Shown here piece by piece: positions 12,502 to 21,243 of a stretch of 23,391 bases of DNA. The stretch spans positions 1 to 23,391 of the forward strand of contig CALDNM010000007.1 in assembly GCA_937915045.1 (NCBI GenBank), in the 5' to 3' direction. Numbering within the stretch: the first letter of the stretch is position 1; each line of letters begins with the position of its first letter. This DNA is from an uncultured Clostridia bacterium. GTDB taxonomy: Bacteria; Bacillota; Clostridia; Peptostreptococcales; Anaerovoracaceae. The notes beneath the pieces are model-generated. The model saw only the letters and a list, made by a program, of their open reading frames with translations, was not told the DNA's origin and searched no databases. Both the position numbers and the translations under genes were made by a program.

Positions 12502-15500
12502 ATGCCAAAAGCAGTTATGTTAGGTAGGAAAGAGCGCCAGACATTTGCTAAGATAAACGAAGTCTCCGAGATGCCGAATTTGATCGATATCCAGACTCAT
12601 TCATACGATTGGTTCCTTGAAGAAGGACTCAGAGAGGTCTTTGAAGACATCTCGCCGATCCAGGACTATGCAGGCAATCTAGTCCTCGAGTTTATAGATT
12701 ACTCGTTGAACGATCCTCCTAAATATGACCAGGAAGAATGCAAAGAAAGAGACGCGACATTTGCCGCTCCTTTAAAAGTAAAAGTCAGATTGATTACAAA
12801 CGGGACCGGAGAGGTAAAGGAACAGGAAGTCTTCATGGGAGATTTTCCGCTCATGACCGAAAAGGGAACATTTATATACAACGGAGCCGAGAGAGTAGTA
12901 GTTACTCAGCTCGTTCGTTCGCCGGGACCGTATTATGATAAATCGATAGATAAGTCGGGAAACAATCTTTATTCCACGACCGTGATCCCGAACCGTGGAG
13001 CATGGCTCGAATATGAGACGGATTCAAACGAGATCATATCTGTAAGAGTAGACAGGACCAGAAAACAGCCGATAACGACTCTCATAAGGGCGATGAATGA
13101 ATTCGTTCCTAATGAAGCCGAGAGATTTGGCGTACACGCAGATCTTTCGATGGAAACTGACGATGAGATCATCGCGCTCTTCGGAGAAGATGAAAGACTC
13201 AGAAAGACACTGGATAAGGATCCTACAAGGACGAGCGAAGAAGGTCTTAAAGAAATATACAAAAAACTGAGACCGGGTGAACCTCCTACAAAGGACAGTG
13301 CTTCATCGCTGCTCAATTCTCTGTTCTTCGATCCAAAGAGATATGATATCGCTAAGGTCGGAAGATACAAGTACAACAAGAAACTCGGACTCGCGAACAG
13401 GATCGAAAACTGTGTGCTTGCCGAAAACGCTGTTGACCCTTCGACAGGAGAGATCATCGCGTCAGAGGGAGACAAGGTCGACCTTGAGCTCGCGAAGAAG
13501 ATAGAGAACTCAGGTATATATTCTATATATGTACACAGCAACACTCTTGAAGAGCACAATACGAAAGTAATAGGTAATAACTTTGTAGACATAAGCGGTT
13601 ATGTCGACTTTGACGTTAAACCGCTCAGAGTCGCTGAGAAAGTATATTATCCTGTTCTTATGCAGATCCTTGAAGATAATAAGGACAACGATGAGGAGAC
13701 GCTGAAAGATGCGCTCAAGGCAAGGAAGAACGATCTGTCGCCTAAGCATATCATCATAGATGATATGATCGCGTCGATAAGTTATATACTCAATCTGAAT
13801 TATGGCGTCGGCAATGTCGACGATATAGACCATCTCGGAAACAGAAGACTGAGAACTGTCGGAGAACTTCTCCAGAATCAGTTCAGGATCGGTCTCGCGA
13901 GGATGGAGAGGGTAGTCAAGGAAAGAATGACTACGCAGGATATAGAAGTCACGACACCTCAGGCACTGATGAACATCCGCCCCGTTACTGCGGCGATAAA
14001 AGAATTCTTCGGAAGTTCACAGCTGTCGCAGTTCATGGACCAGACCAATCCTCTGGCGGAACTCACGCATAAGAGAAGACTGTCGGCTCTTGGACCAGGA
14101 GGTCTGTCAAGAGAGAGAGCAGGATTCGAAGTTCGAGATGTACACCACTCGCATTACGGCAGGATATGCCCGGTAGAGACACCTGAAGGCCCGAACATCG
14201 GACTTATCGGTTCGCTGACGACTTACGGTGTTATCAACGAGTATGGATTCATCGAGACGCCTTACAGGGTGGTCAAAGATGATGTAGTCACGGATGAGAT
14301 ACAGTATCTGTCCGCTGATGAAGAAGAGAGAAAGGTCGTCGCGCAGGCGAACGAGCCGCTCGATTCAAAAGGACATTTCGCGAATTTAAGAGTCGCCTGC
14401 AGAAGAGAAGGCGGGGTCATCGATCTCATCGACAGAGAAAAAGTCGATCTGATGGACGTATCGCCGAAGCAGGTAGTATCGGTAGCTACAGCTATGATAC
14501 CATTCCTCGAAAACGATGACGCGAACAGAGCTCTGATGGGGTCTAACATGCAGCGTCAGGCAGTACCTCTTCTCGTGACAGAGGCTCCGATAGTCGGGAC
14601 CGGTATCGAGTACCGTGCAGCGAACGATTCCGGAGTTGTCACTCTGGCAAAGAATGCTGGAACGGTCGAGTATGTGGACGCGGATGAAATAAGGATAAGA
14701 AGAGACGACGGCGAAGGAGTCGATAAATATAAGCTTCTCAAGTTCAAGAGATCGAACCAGGGAACATGTCTCAATCAGAGACCGATAGTGTTCCACGGCG
14801 AGAAAGTAGAGCAGGGCGAGTCCATAGCTGACGGACCTTCGACAGAGAACGGAGAAGTCGCTCTCGGCAAGAACCTCCTCATCGGATATATGACATGGGA
14901 AGGCTACAACTACGAGGACGCTATAGTTCTTAATGAAAGACTCGTTATGGACGATGTCCTTACATCGCTCCATATCATGGAATATGAATCTGAAGCCAGA
15001 GATACAAAGCTCGGGCCGGAGGAGATCACGCGCGATATCCCGAACGTAGGTGAGGAAGCGCTTAAGGATCTTGATGAAGACGGAATAATAAGGATAGGCG
15101 CGGAAGTATCGTCTTCCGATATACTGGTCGGCAAAGTCACACCTAAGGGTGAGACTGAACTGTCAGCGGAAGAGAGACTGCTGAGAGCCATCTTCGGCGA
15201 AAAGGCGAAGGAAGTCAGAGATACTTCTCTCAAGATGCCTCACGGCGAAGCCGGCATAGTAGTCGATGTGAAGATATTCACAAGAGAGGACGGCGGAGAC
15301 CTTTCACCGGGAGTGAACAAAGTCGTCAGGATATACGTGCTTACAAAGAGAAAGATAAGCGTCGGCGACAAGATGTCGGGACGTCATGGAAATAAAGGCG
15401 TTATCTCAAGGATACTTCCTGAAGAAGACATGCCGTTCCTCCAGGACGGTACTCCTCTGCAGGTCATGCTGAATCCTCTTGGCGTACCTTCCCGTATGAA

Positions 15501-16290
15501 CATCGGACAGGTACTCGAGGTGCATCTTGGACTCGCGGCGAAAGCGAAGGGCTGGTATATAGCTACGCCTGTATTCGACGGAGCCAATGAAAACGACATT
15601 ATGGAACTGCTCGAAGAGAGCGGATACGATAAGAGCGGAAAGCTCAAACTGAGAGACGGCAGGACAGGCGAGTATTTCGATAATCCGATAACGGTCGGAT
15701 ACATGTACATGCTCAAACTGCATCATCTTGTAGATGATAAGATACACGCGAGATCGACAGGCCCTTACTCCCTCGTCACGCAGCAGCCGCTTGGCGGAAA
15801 AGCCCAGTTCGGCGGACAGCGTTTCGGAGAGATGGAAGTATGGGCTCTGGAAGCTTATGGCGCGGCGTATACGCTGCAGGAGATACTGACCGTCAAGTCG
15901 GATGATATCGTGGGACGTGTCAAGACGTACGAGGCTATAGTCAAGGGAGAGAATATCCCTGAGCCTGGCATCCCTGAGTCATTCAAGGTACTGATCAAGG
16001 AAATGCAGAGTCTCTGCCTGGATGTAAAAGTACTGGGAGAGAAGAACGAGGAGATCAGACTCAGAGAGTCCAGTGAGATCGAAGACGCGACAAGTATCAG
16101 AGAACTCGTTGAACAGGAAAGAGATTATTCGGACGATGACGGTTACAGACATCGCGGACGCAGTGAAGAAGTCCCTGAGGACGAAGACACGGACGACGAG
16201 GAAGATGAAGACGTCGAAGAAGCCGCTGATGAAGGATCGGCCGAAGACATTACAACAGAGAAAGATGATACAGATACTGAGGAGGAATAG
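12502..16290 (+). CDS. rpoB: RNA polymerase subunit beta
   Basis: This 1262-residue protein is the complete beta subunit. The rifampicin region runs from about F502 to P532: GSSQLSQFMDQTNPLAELTH is the usual Bacillota form, with D513, H523 and S528 (E. coli 516, 526, 531) unchanged, so no target mutation for rifampicin resistance is seen. GRICPVETPEGPNIGLIGSL, KMSGRHGNKGVISR and the C-terminal PLGGKAQFGGQRFGEMEVWALE clamp-contact segment are all present. Residues 1210-1262 form a tail in which more than half of the residues are Asp or Glu, beyond the usual family end (B. subtilis about 1193 residues). The rpoC gene follows after 5 bases. The upstream promoter and hairpin separate it from rplL. 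Confidence 0.98.
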   Translation: MPKAVMLGRKERQTFAKINEVSEMPNLIDIQTHSYDWFLEEGLREVFEDISPIQDYAGNLVLEFIDYSLNDPPKYDQEECKERDATFAAPLKVKVRLITNGTGEVKEQEVFMGDFPLMTEKGTFIYNGAERVVVTQLVRSPGPYYDKSIDKSGNNLYSTTVIPNRGAWLEYETDSNEIISVRVDRTRKQPITTLIRAMNEFVPNEAERFGVHADLSMETDDEIIALFGEDERLRKTLDKDPTRTSEEGLKEIYKKLRPGEPPTKDSASSLLNSLFFDPKRYDIAKVGRYKYNKKLGLANRIENCVLAENAVDPSTGEIIASEGDKVDLELAKKIENSGIYSIYVHSNTLEEHNTKVIGNNFVDISGYVDFDVKPLRVAEKVYYPVLMQILEDNKDNDEETLKDALKARKNDLSPKHIIIDDMIASISYILNLNYGVGNVDDIDHLGNRRLRTVGELLQNQFRIGLARMERVVKERMTTQDIEVTTPQALMNIRPVTAAIKEFFGSSQLSQFMDQTNPLAELTHKRRLSALGPGGLSRERAGFEVRDVHHSHYGRICPVETPEGPNIGLIGSLTTYGVINEYGFIETPYRVVKDDVVTDEIQYLSADEEERKVVAQANEPLDSKGHFANLRVACRREGGVIDLIDREKVDLMDVSPKQVVSVATAMIPFLENDDANRALMGSNMQRQAVPLLVTEAPIVGTGIEYRAANDSGVVTLAKNAGTVEYVDADEIRIRRDDGEGVDKYKLLKFKRSNQGTCLNQRPIVFHGEKVEQGESIADGPSTENGEVALGKNLLIGYMTWEGYNYEDAIVLNERLVMDDVLTSLHIMEYESEARDTKLGPEEITRDIPNVGEEALKDLDEDGIIRIGAEVSSSDILVGKVTPKGETELSAEERLLRAIFGEKAKEVRDTSLKMPHGEAGIVVDVKIFTREDGGDLSPGVNKVVRIYVLTKRKISVGDKMSGRHGNKGVISRILPEEDMPFLQDGTPLQVMLNPLGVPSRMNIGQVLEVHLGLAAKAKGWYIATPVFDGANENDIMELLEESGYDKSGKLKLRDGRTGEYFDNPITVGYMYMLKLHHLVDDKIHARSTGPYSLVTQQPLGGKAQFGGQRFGEMEVWALEAYGAAYTLQEILTVKSDDIVGRVKTYEAIVKGENIPEPGIPESFKVLIKEMQSLCLDVKVLGEKNEEIRLRESSEIEDATSIRELVEQERDYSDDDGYRHRGRSEEVPEDEDTDDEEDEDVEEAADEGSAEDITTEKDDTDTEEE

Positions 16291-16295
16291 AGATC

Positions 16296-19200
16296 ATGGA
16301 TGAAACAAAAAAGAACAGTTATGAACTCAACAATTTCGAGTCTTTGCAGATCGGATTAGCCTCCACGGAGAAGATACTCAGCTGGTCGCACGGAGAGGTA
16401 CAGGAGCCTGAAACGATAAACTACAGGACACTGAAGCCTGAGCCGAAGGGACTTTTCTGCGAAGCTATATTTGGACCGCAGAAAGACTGGGAATGCCACT
16501 GCGGAAAATACAAGAGAATAAGATTCAAGGGCATCATCTGCGACAAGTGCGGAGTTGAAGTCACGAAGTCCAAGGTAAGAAGAGAGAGGATGGGCCATAT
16601 AAAACTGGCCGCTCCTGTATCGCATATCTGGTATTTCAAGGGCATCCCTTCGAGGATGGGTCTTGTGCTCGACATGACACCGAGGAATCTTGAAAGAGTC
16701 CTTTACTTCGCGACATATATTGTCCTCGAAGAAGGAGATTCAGGATTCTCGAAGAAAGAAATAATCACAGAGCAGCAGTACAGAGACGCTAAGGAAGCGT
16801 CCGACGGTACCTTCAGAGCCGGCATCGGAGCTGAAGCTATAAGAGAACTTCTCTGCGACATAGACCTCGATCAGCTTTCGGAAGAACTCAGAGGAGAACT
16901 CAAAAAGGCGACCGGGCAGAAGAAGGTCAAGATAGTCAGAAGACTCGAAGTAGTGGAAGCGCTCAGGATATCGGGCAACCGTCCGGAATGGATGGTACTC
17001 GAAGTCATTCCTGTCATCCCGCCGGATCTGAGACCTATGGTACAGCTCGACGGTGGCAGATTCGCCACATCGGACCTGAACGACCTTTACAGAAGAGTAA
17101 TAAACAGAAACAAGAGACTTAAGAGACTGCTCGACCTCGGAGCTCCTGACATCATCGTCAGGAACGAGAAGAGGATGCTGCAGGAGGCTGTCGATGCTCT
17201 TATAGACAACGGCAGAAGAGGCAGACCGGTCACAGGACCAGGATCGAGACCTCTCAAGTCATTATCAGATATGCTCAAGGGCAAACAGGGAAGGTTCAGA
17301 CAGAATCTTCTCGGAAAACGTGTCGATTATTCGGGACGTTCAGTAATCGTAGTTGGGCCTGACCTCAGGTTCTGGCAGTGCGGACTGCCTAAGACTATGG
17401 CTCTCGAGCTCTTCAAACCGTTCATCATGAAGAAACTCGTGGAGAACGGCGACGCTCATAATATCAAGAGCGCGAAGAGGATGGTAGAAAAAGTGAAGCC
17501 GCAGGTATGGGATGTGCTGGAGGATGTCATCAAAGATCATCCTGTCATGCTCAACCGTGCCCCGACTCTGCACAGACTCGGTATACAGGCATTTGAGCCG
17601 GTACTGGTAGAGGGCAAAGCTATCAAGCTGCACCCGCTCGCTTGTACAGCGTTCAACGCCGACTTCGATGGAGACCAGATGGCTGTCCACGTACCTCTTT
17701 CGGTAGAGGCGCAGGCGGAAGCAAGGTTCCTCATGCTGTCGGTGAACAATATACTCGCTCCTAAGGACGGTTCCCCGATCACTATCCCTACACAGGATAT
17801 GATCCTCGGAAGTTATTATCTGACACATCCGGGCACGAAGGAAAGAAATACCGATGCTGAAAAGGGCGACGGCAAGATCTTCTGCGACATCAACGAAATG
17901 ATGATGGCGTATCAGGATCACGTGGTAGGCATCCACGCGAGGGTCAAAGTAAGATGCTTCGCGGGACCTGACGACAAGCTCGGCAAGTGCGTGGAATCGA
18001 CTGTAGGAAGATTTATCTTCAACAGCATAATACCGCAGGATATAGGGTTCGTGGAAGACAGAGAGCTCGATCCTTATTCGCTCGAGATAGATTTCCTCGT
18101 CGACAAGAAACAGCTGGGAGTCATTATCGGGAAGTGCTTCAAAAAGCACGGCAACACCGGTACAGCACTCATGCTCGACGGTATCAAGGATATGGGATAC
18201 CATTACTCCACGATAGGAGCTGTGACTATAAGTGTACAGGACATGCCTATACCGGAGAACAAAGATGAGATAATCGCGGAAGCGGATGAAGAAGTCAACA
18301 AATACGAAGACGCGTATAAGATGGGTCTCGTATCGAATAAAGAAAGATATGAAAAAGTCATCGACATCTGGGCTGAGACTACCGATAAGGTAGCTGATGA
18401 GCTGATGGACTGCCTCGATGAGACGAACAACCTGTTCATCATGGCGGATTCCGGAGCCCGTGGTTCCAAGAAACAGATACAGCAGATCGGCGGCATGAGA
18501 GGCCTGATGGGCAATGCTCAGGGCGAGACTGTCGAGATCCCTGTAAAGGCGAACTTCCGTGAAGGCCTGTCCATACTGGAATACTTCATTTCAGCAAACG
18601 GCGCCAGAAAGGGACTTGCCGATACGGCGCTGAGAACAGCCGACTCGGGTTATTTGACAAGACGACTCGTCGATGTATCGCATAATGTGATCATAAGAGA
18701 GCAGGACTGCGGCACAGACGAAGGTATCGAAGTCAGAGCGTTCACTGACGGCAAGGAGATCATCGAACCGCTAAAGCAGAGGATAGTCGGAAGGACTTCA
18801 CTGCTCAATGTCGAGCATCCGGAGACCGGAGAGGTACTCGTTCACTCGAATGAGGAGATCACCGATGAGATGGCTGAAAGCATTGAAGAAGCCGGCATAG
18901 AATCGGTTGCGATAAGATCAGTCATGACATGCCACAGCGAGTCAGGCGTATGCGCGAAGTGCTACGGCAGGAACCTCGCTACAGGAGAACCGGTGAATAT
19001 AGGTGAAGCGGTAGGTATCACTGCTGCGCAGTCCATAGGCGAGCCGGGCACACAGCTCACGATGAGAACATTCCATACGGGCGGTGTAGCCGGCGGCGAC
19101 ATCACTCAGGGTCTTCCGAGAGTTGAGGAGCTTTTCGAAGCCAGAAAGCCGAAAGGTATCGCGGAGATCTGCGAAGCTGACGGCACTGTAATAGAAGTGA

Positions 19201-20015
19201 CTCCGACAAAGGACAACAAGACCAAGGTAGTTGTCAGAGGCGAAGAGGAAATGACATATATCGTTCCTTACGGCGCGAGACTCGCGGTCGAGGAAGGCGA
19301 TTTCGTCGAGGCCGGCGGCAATATCACACGCGGACCTCTCAATCCTCACGACATACTGAGGCTGAAAGGCGTAGAGGGAGTTTATCAGTATCTGCTGAAA
19401 GAAGTTCAGAGGGTATACAAACTCCAGGGCGTAGACATAAACGATAAGCACATCGAGGTCATAGTGTCTCAGATGCTATCGAAATATAAGATCGACGATC
19501 CGGGCGATACGGATCTTTTGCCGGGCGGACTTTATACCAAGTGGGAGATCAATGGCGCGAACAATAAGGTCGAGGCCGAAGAAGGCGAAGAAGGCGAAGG
19601 AGCCGCGTCGAAGAGGATACTCCTCGGGATCACGAAGGCATCGCTTGCCACGAACTCGTTCCTGTCAGCGGCATCGTTCCAGGAGACTACAAGAGTACTC
19701 ACGGATGCCGCTATAAAAGGCAAGAACGACAAACTCCAGGGTCTTAAAGAGAACGTCATCATCGGAAAGCTCATACCTGCAGGAACAGGCATGAAGAAGT
19801 ATAAGAACATTTCTGTTGATTATGGCCCGAACACTGAATACGTCGAGACTTACGCGCAGAGACTTGCTGAAGAGCAGGCCGAAGCTGAAGCCGAAGAGAA
19901 TGGCGAAGTACCGATGCCTGAACAGGAAAACGTACTGGTCGACGACTCGGGATACAAGGTGAAGGAAAATACTGAAAAAACGGATCTCAAAGACATTCCG
20001 GATATAATTAGCTGA
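16296..20015 (+). CDS. rpoC: RNA polymerase subunit beta'
   Basis: This 1239-residue protein is the catalytic beta' subunit. The N-terminal zinc ribbon (C67, C69, C82, C85), the active-site NADFDGD motif with three magnesium-binding Asp (454-460), the bridge/trigger region with GITAAQSIGEPGTQLTMRTFHTGG in part, the second zinc cluster (CHSESGVCAKCYG) and the C-terminal SFQETTRVLTDAAIKG segment are all visible. No large lineage-specific insert is evident. Residues from about 1186 on are a hydrophilic tail rich in Glu and Ala (LAEEQAEAEAEENGE). GAGGAGG (16279-16285), inside the end of rpoB, serves the ATG. A strong hairpin follows the stop. Confidence 0.98.
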   Translation: MDETKKNSYELNNFESLQIGLASTEKILSWSHGEVQEPETINYRTLKPEPKGLFCEAIFGPQKDWECHCGKYKRIRFKGIICDKCGVEVTKSKVRRERMGHIKLAAPVSHIWYFKGIPSRMGLVLDMTPRNLERVLYFATYIVLEEGDSGFSKKEIITEQQYRDAKEASDGTFRAGIGAEAIRELLCDIDLDQLSEELRGELKKATGQKKVKIVRRLEVVEALRISGNRPEWMVLEVIPVIPPDLRPMVQLDGGRFATSDLNDLYRRVINRNKRLKRLLDLGAPDIIVRNEKRMLQEAVDALIDNGRRGRPVTGPGSRPLKSLSDMLKGKQGRFRQNLLGKRVDYSGRSVIVVGPDLRFWQCGLPKTMALELFKPFIMKKLVENGDAHNIKSAKRMVEKVKPQVWDVLEDVIKDHPVMLNRAPTLHRLGIQAFEPVLVEGKAIKLHPLACTAFNADFDGDQMAVHVPLSVEAQAEARFLMLSVNNILAPKDGSPITIPTQDMILGSYYLTHPGTKERNTDAEKGDGKIFCDINEMMMAYQDHVVGIHARVKVRCFAGPDDKLGKCVESTVGRFIFNSIIPQDIGFVEDRELDPYSLEIDFLVDKKQLGVIIGKCFKKHGNTGTALMLDGIKDMGYHYSTIGAVTISVQDMPIPENKDEIIAEADEEVNKYEDAYKMGLVSNKERYEKVIDIWAETTDKVADELMDCLDETNNLFIMADSGARGSKKQIQQIGGMRGLMGNAQGETVEIPVKANFREGLSILEYFISANGARKGLADTALRTADSGYLTRRLVDVSHNVIIREQDCGTDEGIEVRAFTDGKEIIEPLKQRIVGRTSLLNVEHPETGEVLVHSNEEITDEMAESIEEAGIESVAIRSVMTCHSESGVCAKCYGRNLATGEPVNIGEAVGITAAQSIGEPGTQLTMRTFHTGGVAGGDITQGLPRVEELFEARKPKGIAEICEADGTVIEVTPTKDNKTKVVVRGEEEMTYIVPYGARLAVEEGDFVEAGGNITRGPLNPHDILRLKGVEGVYQYLLKEVQRVYKLQGVDINDKHIEVIVSQMLSKYKIDDPGDTDLLPGGLYTKWEINGANNKVEAEEGEEGEGAASKRILLGITKASLATNSFLSAASFQETTRVLTDAAIKGKNDKLQGLKENVIIGKLIPAGTGMKKYKNISVDYGPNTEYVETYAQRLAEEQAEAEAEENGEVPMPEQENVLVDDSGYKVKENTEKTDLKDIPDIIS

Positions 20016-20038
20016 TAAGCAGCAAAAAATATGATCAT

Positions 20039-20084
20039 AACGCGCTTGAATGTCGTAAAACATTGACATTCGGGCGCGTTTTGT
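20039..20084 (+). terminator. Terminator after rpoC, overlapping the rpsL promoter
   Basis: AACGCGCTTGAATGTC (20039-20054) pairs with GACATTCGGGCGCGTT (20065-20080) over 16 bp including two G-T pairs, with a 10-base loop, ending in TTTT then GTG. It is a strong stem with a short T-run. The right arm shares its first bases with the -35 box of the next promoter. Confidence 0.85.
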
Positions 20085-20092
20085 GATAAAAT
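20063..20092 (+). promoter_or_regulatory. Promoter for the str operon (rpsL-rpsG-fusA-tuf)
   Basis: TTGACA (20063-20068), 18 bases, TAAAAT (20087-20092) with an extended -10 TG (20084-20085) one base before it. Most of the spacer and the -35 box lie in the loop and right arm of the rpoC terminator. The start should fall near 20099, giving a leader of about 80 bases. Confidence 0.85.
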
Positions 20093-20098
20093 AAGCGT

Positions 20099-20175
20099 CG
20101 GCCTTGGGCGAATCGAGCCTTGGCCGTAAAGCGCAAAAGCGCGTAAAATATTGCCGTCAAGGGCAAAGAAAGGAG
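20099..20175 (+). promoter_or_regulatory. Structured rpsL leader with three possible hairpins
   Basis: Right from the expected start the leader can form: CGGCC (20099-20103) with GGCCG (20122-20126), supported by inner GGC/GCC pairs; GCGC-AAAA-GCGC (20131-20142); and TTGCC (20151-20155) with GGCAA (20162-20166). The rpsL ribosome binding site AAAGGAG (20169-20175) follows at once. The GCCTTGG heptamer occurs twice in the first hairpin. It may protect the message or bind a ribosomal protein; no known family is recognised. Confidence 0.45.
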
Positions 20176-20181
20176 AACCAA

Positions 20182-20595
20182 ATGCCTACAATAAACCAGT
20201 TAGTACGTCAGGGCAGACAGAGCAGCGTGAAGAAATCCACCGCGCCGGCACTCGGCAAGAGCATGAACTCGCTCAGAAGAGTATCGACAGATGTTGCTTC
20301 ACCACAGAAGAGAGGCGTGTGCACTTCAGTTAAGACAGTCACACCTAAGAAACCTAATTCAGCTCTCAGAAAAGTTGCCAGAGTACGTCTTACGAACGGT
20401 ATCGAAGTCACAGCATATATCCCTGGTATAGGTCACAACCTTCAGGAACATAGTGTTGTCCTCATCAGAGGCGGAAGAGTCAAAGACCTTCCAGGTGTCA
20501 GATATCATATCGTAAGAGGAACGCTCGACACAGCAGGTGTAGCGGACAGAGGTCAGGCACGTTCCAAATATGGAGCGAAGAGACCGAAAAAATAA
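20182..20595 (+). CDS. rpsL: Ribosomal protein S12 (uS12)
   Basis: This 137-residue protein is uS12 of the decoding centre, starting PTINQLVRQGRQ after the initiator. The streptomycin-related segments TPKKPNSALRK and GGRVKDLPGVRYH carry the normal lysines, so no resistance change is seen. AAAGGAG (20169-20175) lies 6 bases before the ATG. An in-frame upstream extension to 20104 has no family support and lies in the structured leader. The L7Ae-like gene that often sits between rpoC and rpsL in Bacillota is absent here. Confidence 0.98.
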   Translation: MPTINQLVRQGRQSSVKKSTAPALGKSMNSLRRVSTDVASPQKRGVCTSVKTVTPKKPNSALRKVARVRLTNGIEVTAYIPGIGHNLQEHSVVLIRGGRVKDLPGVRYHIVRGTLDTAGVADRGQARSKYGAKRPKK

Positions 20596-20613
20596 AAAAG
20601 ACCGGGAAATAAA

Positions 20614-20644
20614 GTGCCCTTGATATAGATATATCGAGGCCCAC
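20614..20644 (+). promoter_or_regulatory. Intercistronic hairpin between rpsL and rpsG
   Basis: CCTTGATAT (20618-20626) pairs with ATATCGAGG (20631-20639) on an AGAT loop, and GTG (20614-20616) pairs with CAC (20642-20644) across a small C/CC internal loop, about 12 bp in all. No T-run follows, so it is not a terminator. In E. coli, S7 represses translation by binding this same intercistronic position; whether this hairpin does so is inference. Confidence 0.5.
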
Positions 20645-20697
20645 GGTTCAGAGACATGGATTACGGCTTTGAATCGAGTACCGTTGTCAATTATGGC

Positions 20698-20705
20698 AAG
20701 GAGGG
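20698..20705 (+). promoter_or_regulatory. Ribosome binding site that fixes the rpsG GTG start
   Basis: AAGGAGGG lies 7 bases before GTG at 20713. An upstream in-frame ATG at 20656 would add 19 residues absent from the uS7 family and lacks a comparable site. Confidence 0.85.
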
Positions 20706-20712
20706 AAGAGAC

Positions 20713-21183
20713 GTGCCAAGAAAAGGAAATGTACCGAAGAGAGAGGTGCTTCCTGATCCAGTCTACGGAAGTGTTGTTGTAGCTAAGCTCATCAACAGTA
20801 TCATGTTAGACGGGAAGAAGGGAACAGCTCAGGCGATCGTCTACGGAGCTTTTGATCAGATCAAAGCGGAGACCGGAGACGAACCTTTGGAAGTATTTGA
20901 AAAAGCAATGGAAAACATCATGCCTCAGGTAGAAGTTAAGGCAAGACGTGTCGGCGGCGCGAACTATCAGGTACCTATCGAGGTTAGACCTGACAGACGT
21001 CAGACGCTCGGACTCAGATGGCTCACAGCTTATACAAGAGCAAGAGGCGAAAAGACGATGTCCGAAAAGCTCGCGAAAGAGCTTATGGACGCATCCCAGG
21101 GACTGGGAGCGTCAGTCAAGAAAAAAGAAGACACGCACAAAATGGCGGAAGCAAACAGAGCATTCGCGCATTACAGATGGTAG
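20713..21183 (+). CDS. rpsG: Ribosomal protein S7 (uS7)
   Basis: This 156-residue protein, read from a GTG start as MPRKGNVPKREVLPDPVYGS, is uS7, which nucleates assembly of the small-subunit head and lines the mRNA exit. Length and the C-terminal HKMAEANRAFAHYRW match the family (155-157 residues in most bacteria). The start is decided by AAGGAGGG at 20698-20705. The upstream gap of 117 bases from rpsL holds a hairpin. It is followed by fusA after 60 bases in which I see only the fusA ribosome binding site. Confidence 0.97.
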   Translation: MPRKGNVPKREVLPDPVYGSVVVAKLINSIMLDGKKGTAQAIVYGAFDQIKAETGDEPLEVFEKAMENIMPQVEVKARRVGGANYQVPIEVRPDRRQTLGLRWLTAYTRARGEKTMSEKLAKELMDASQGLGASVKKKEDTHKMAEANRAFAHYRW

Positions 21184-21243
21184 GTGCAGTGTTGGATACG
21201 ATAATTATGAAAGCAAAAGAAAGCGGAAAGGAGGTATATCTGG

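Noticed and set aside
13984..14100. Possible rifampicin-resistance changes in RpoB
   Set aside because: The residues that differ from E. coli (T515, A519, L521) are the usual Bacillota ones; the main resistance positions are wild type.
17340..18203. A 287-codon minus-strand frame inside rpoC, and similar frames inside rpoB (12969-13592)
   Set aside because: They are antisense shadows of polymerase genes, with unnatural composition and no ribosome binding site or motif support.
20104..20181. Upstream extension of rpsL
   Set aside because: It falls in a structured leader right after the promoter, has no start with a ribosome binding site, and uS12 begins at PTINQ.
20656..20712. ATG start of rpsG 19 codons upstream
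   Set aside because: The extra residues are not in uS7, and AAGGAGGG is placed for the GTG at 20713.
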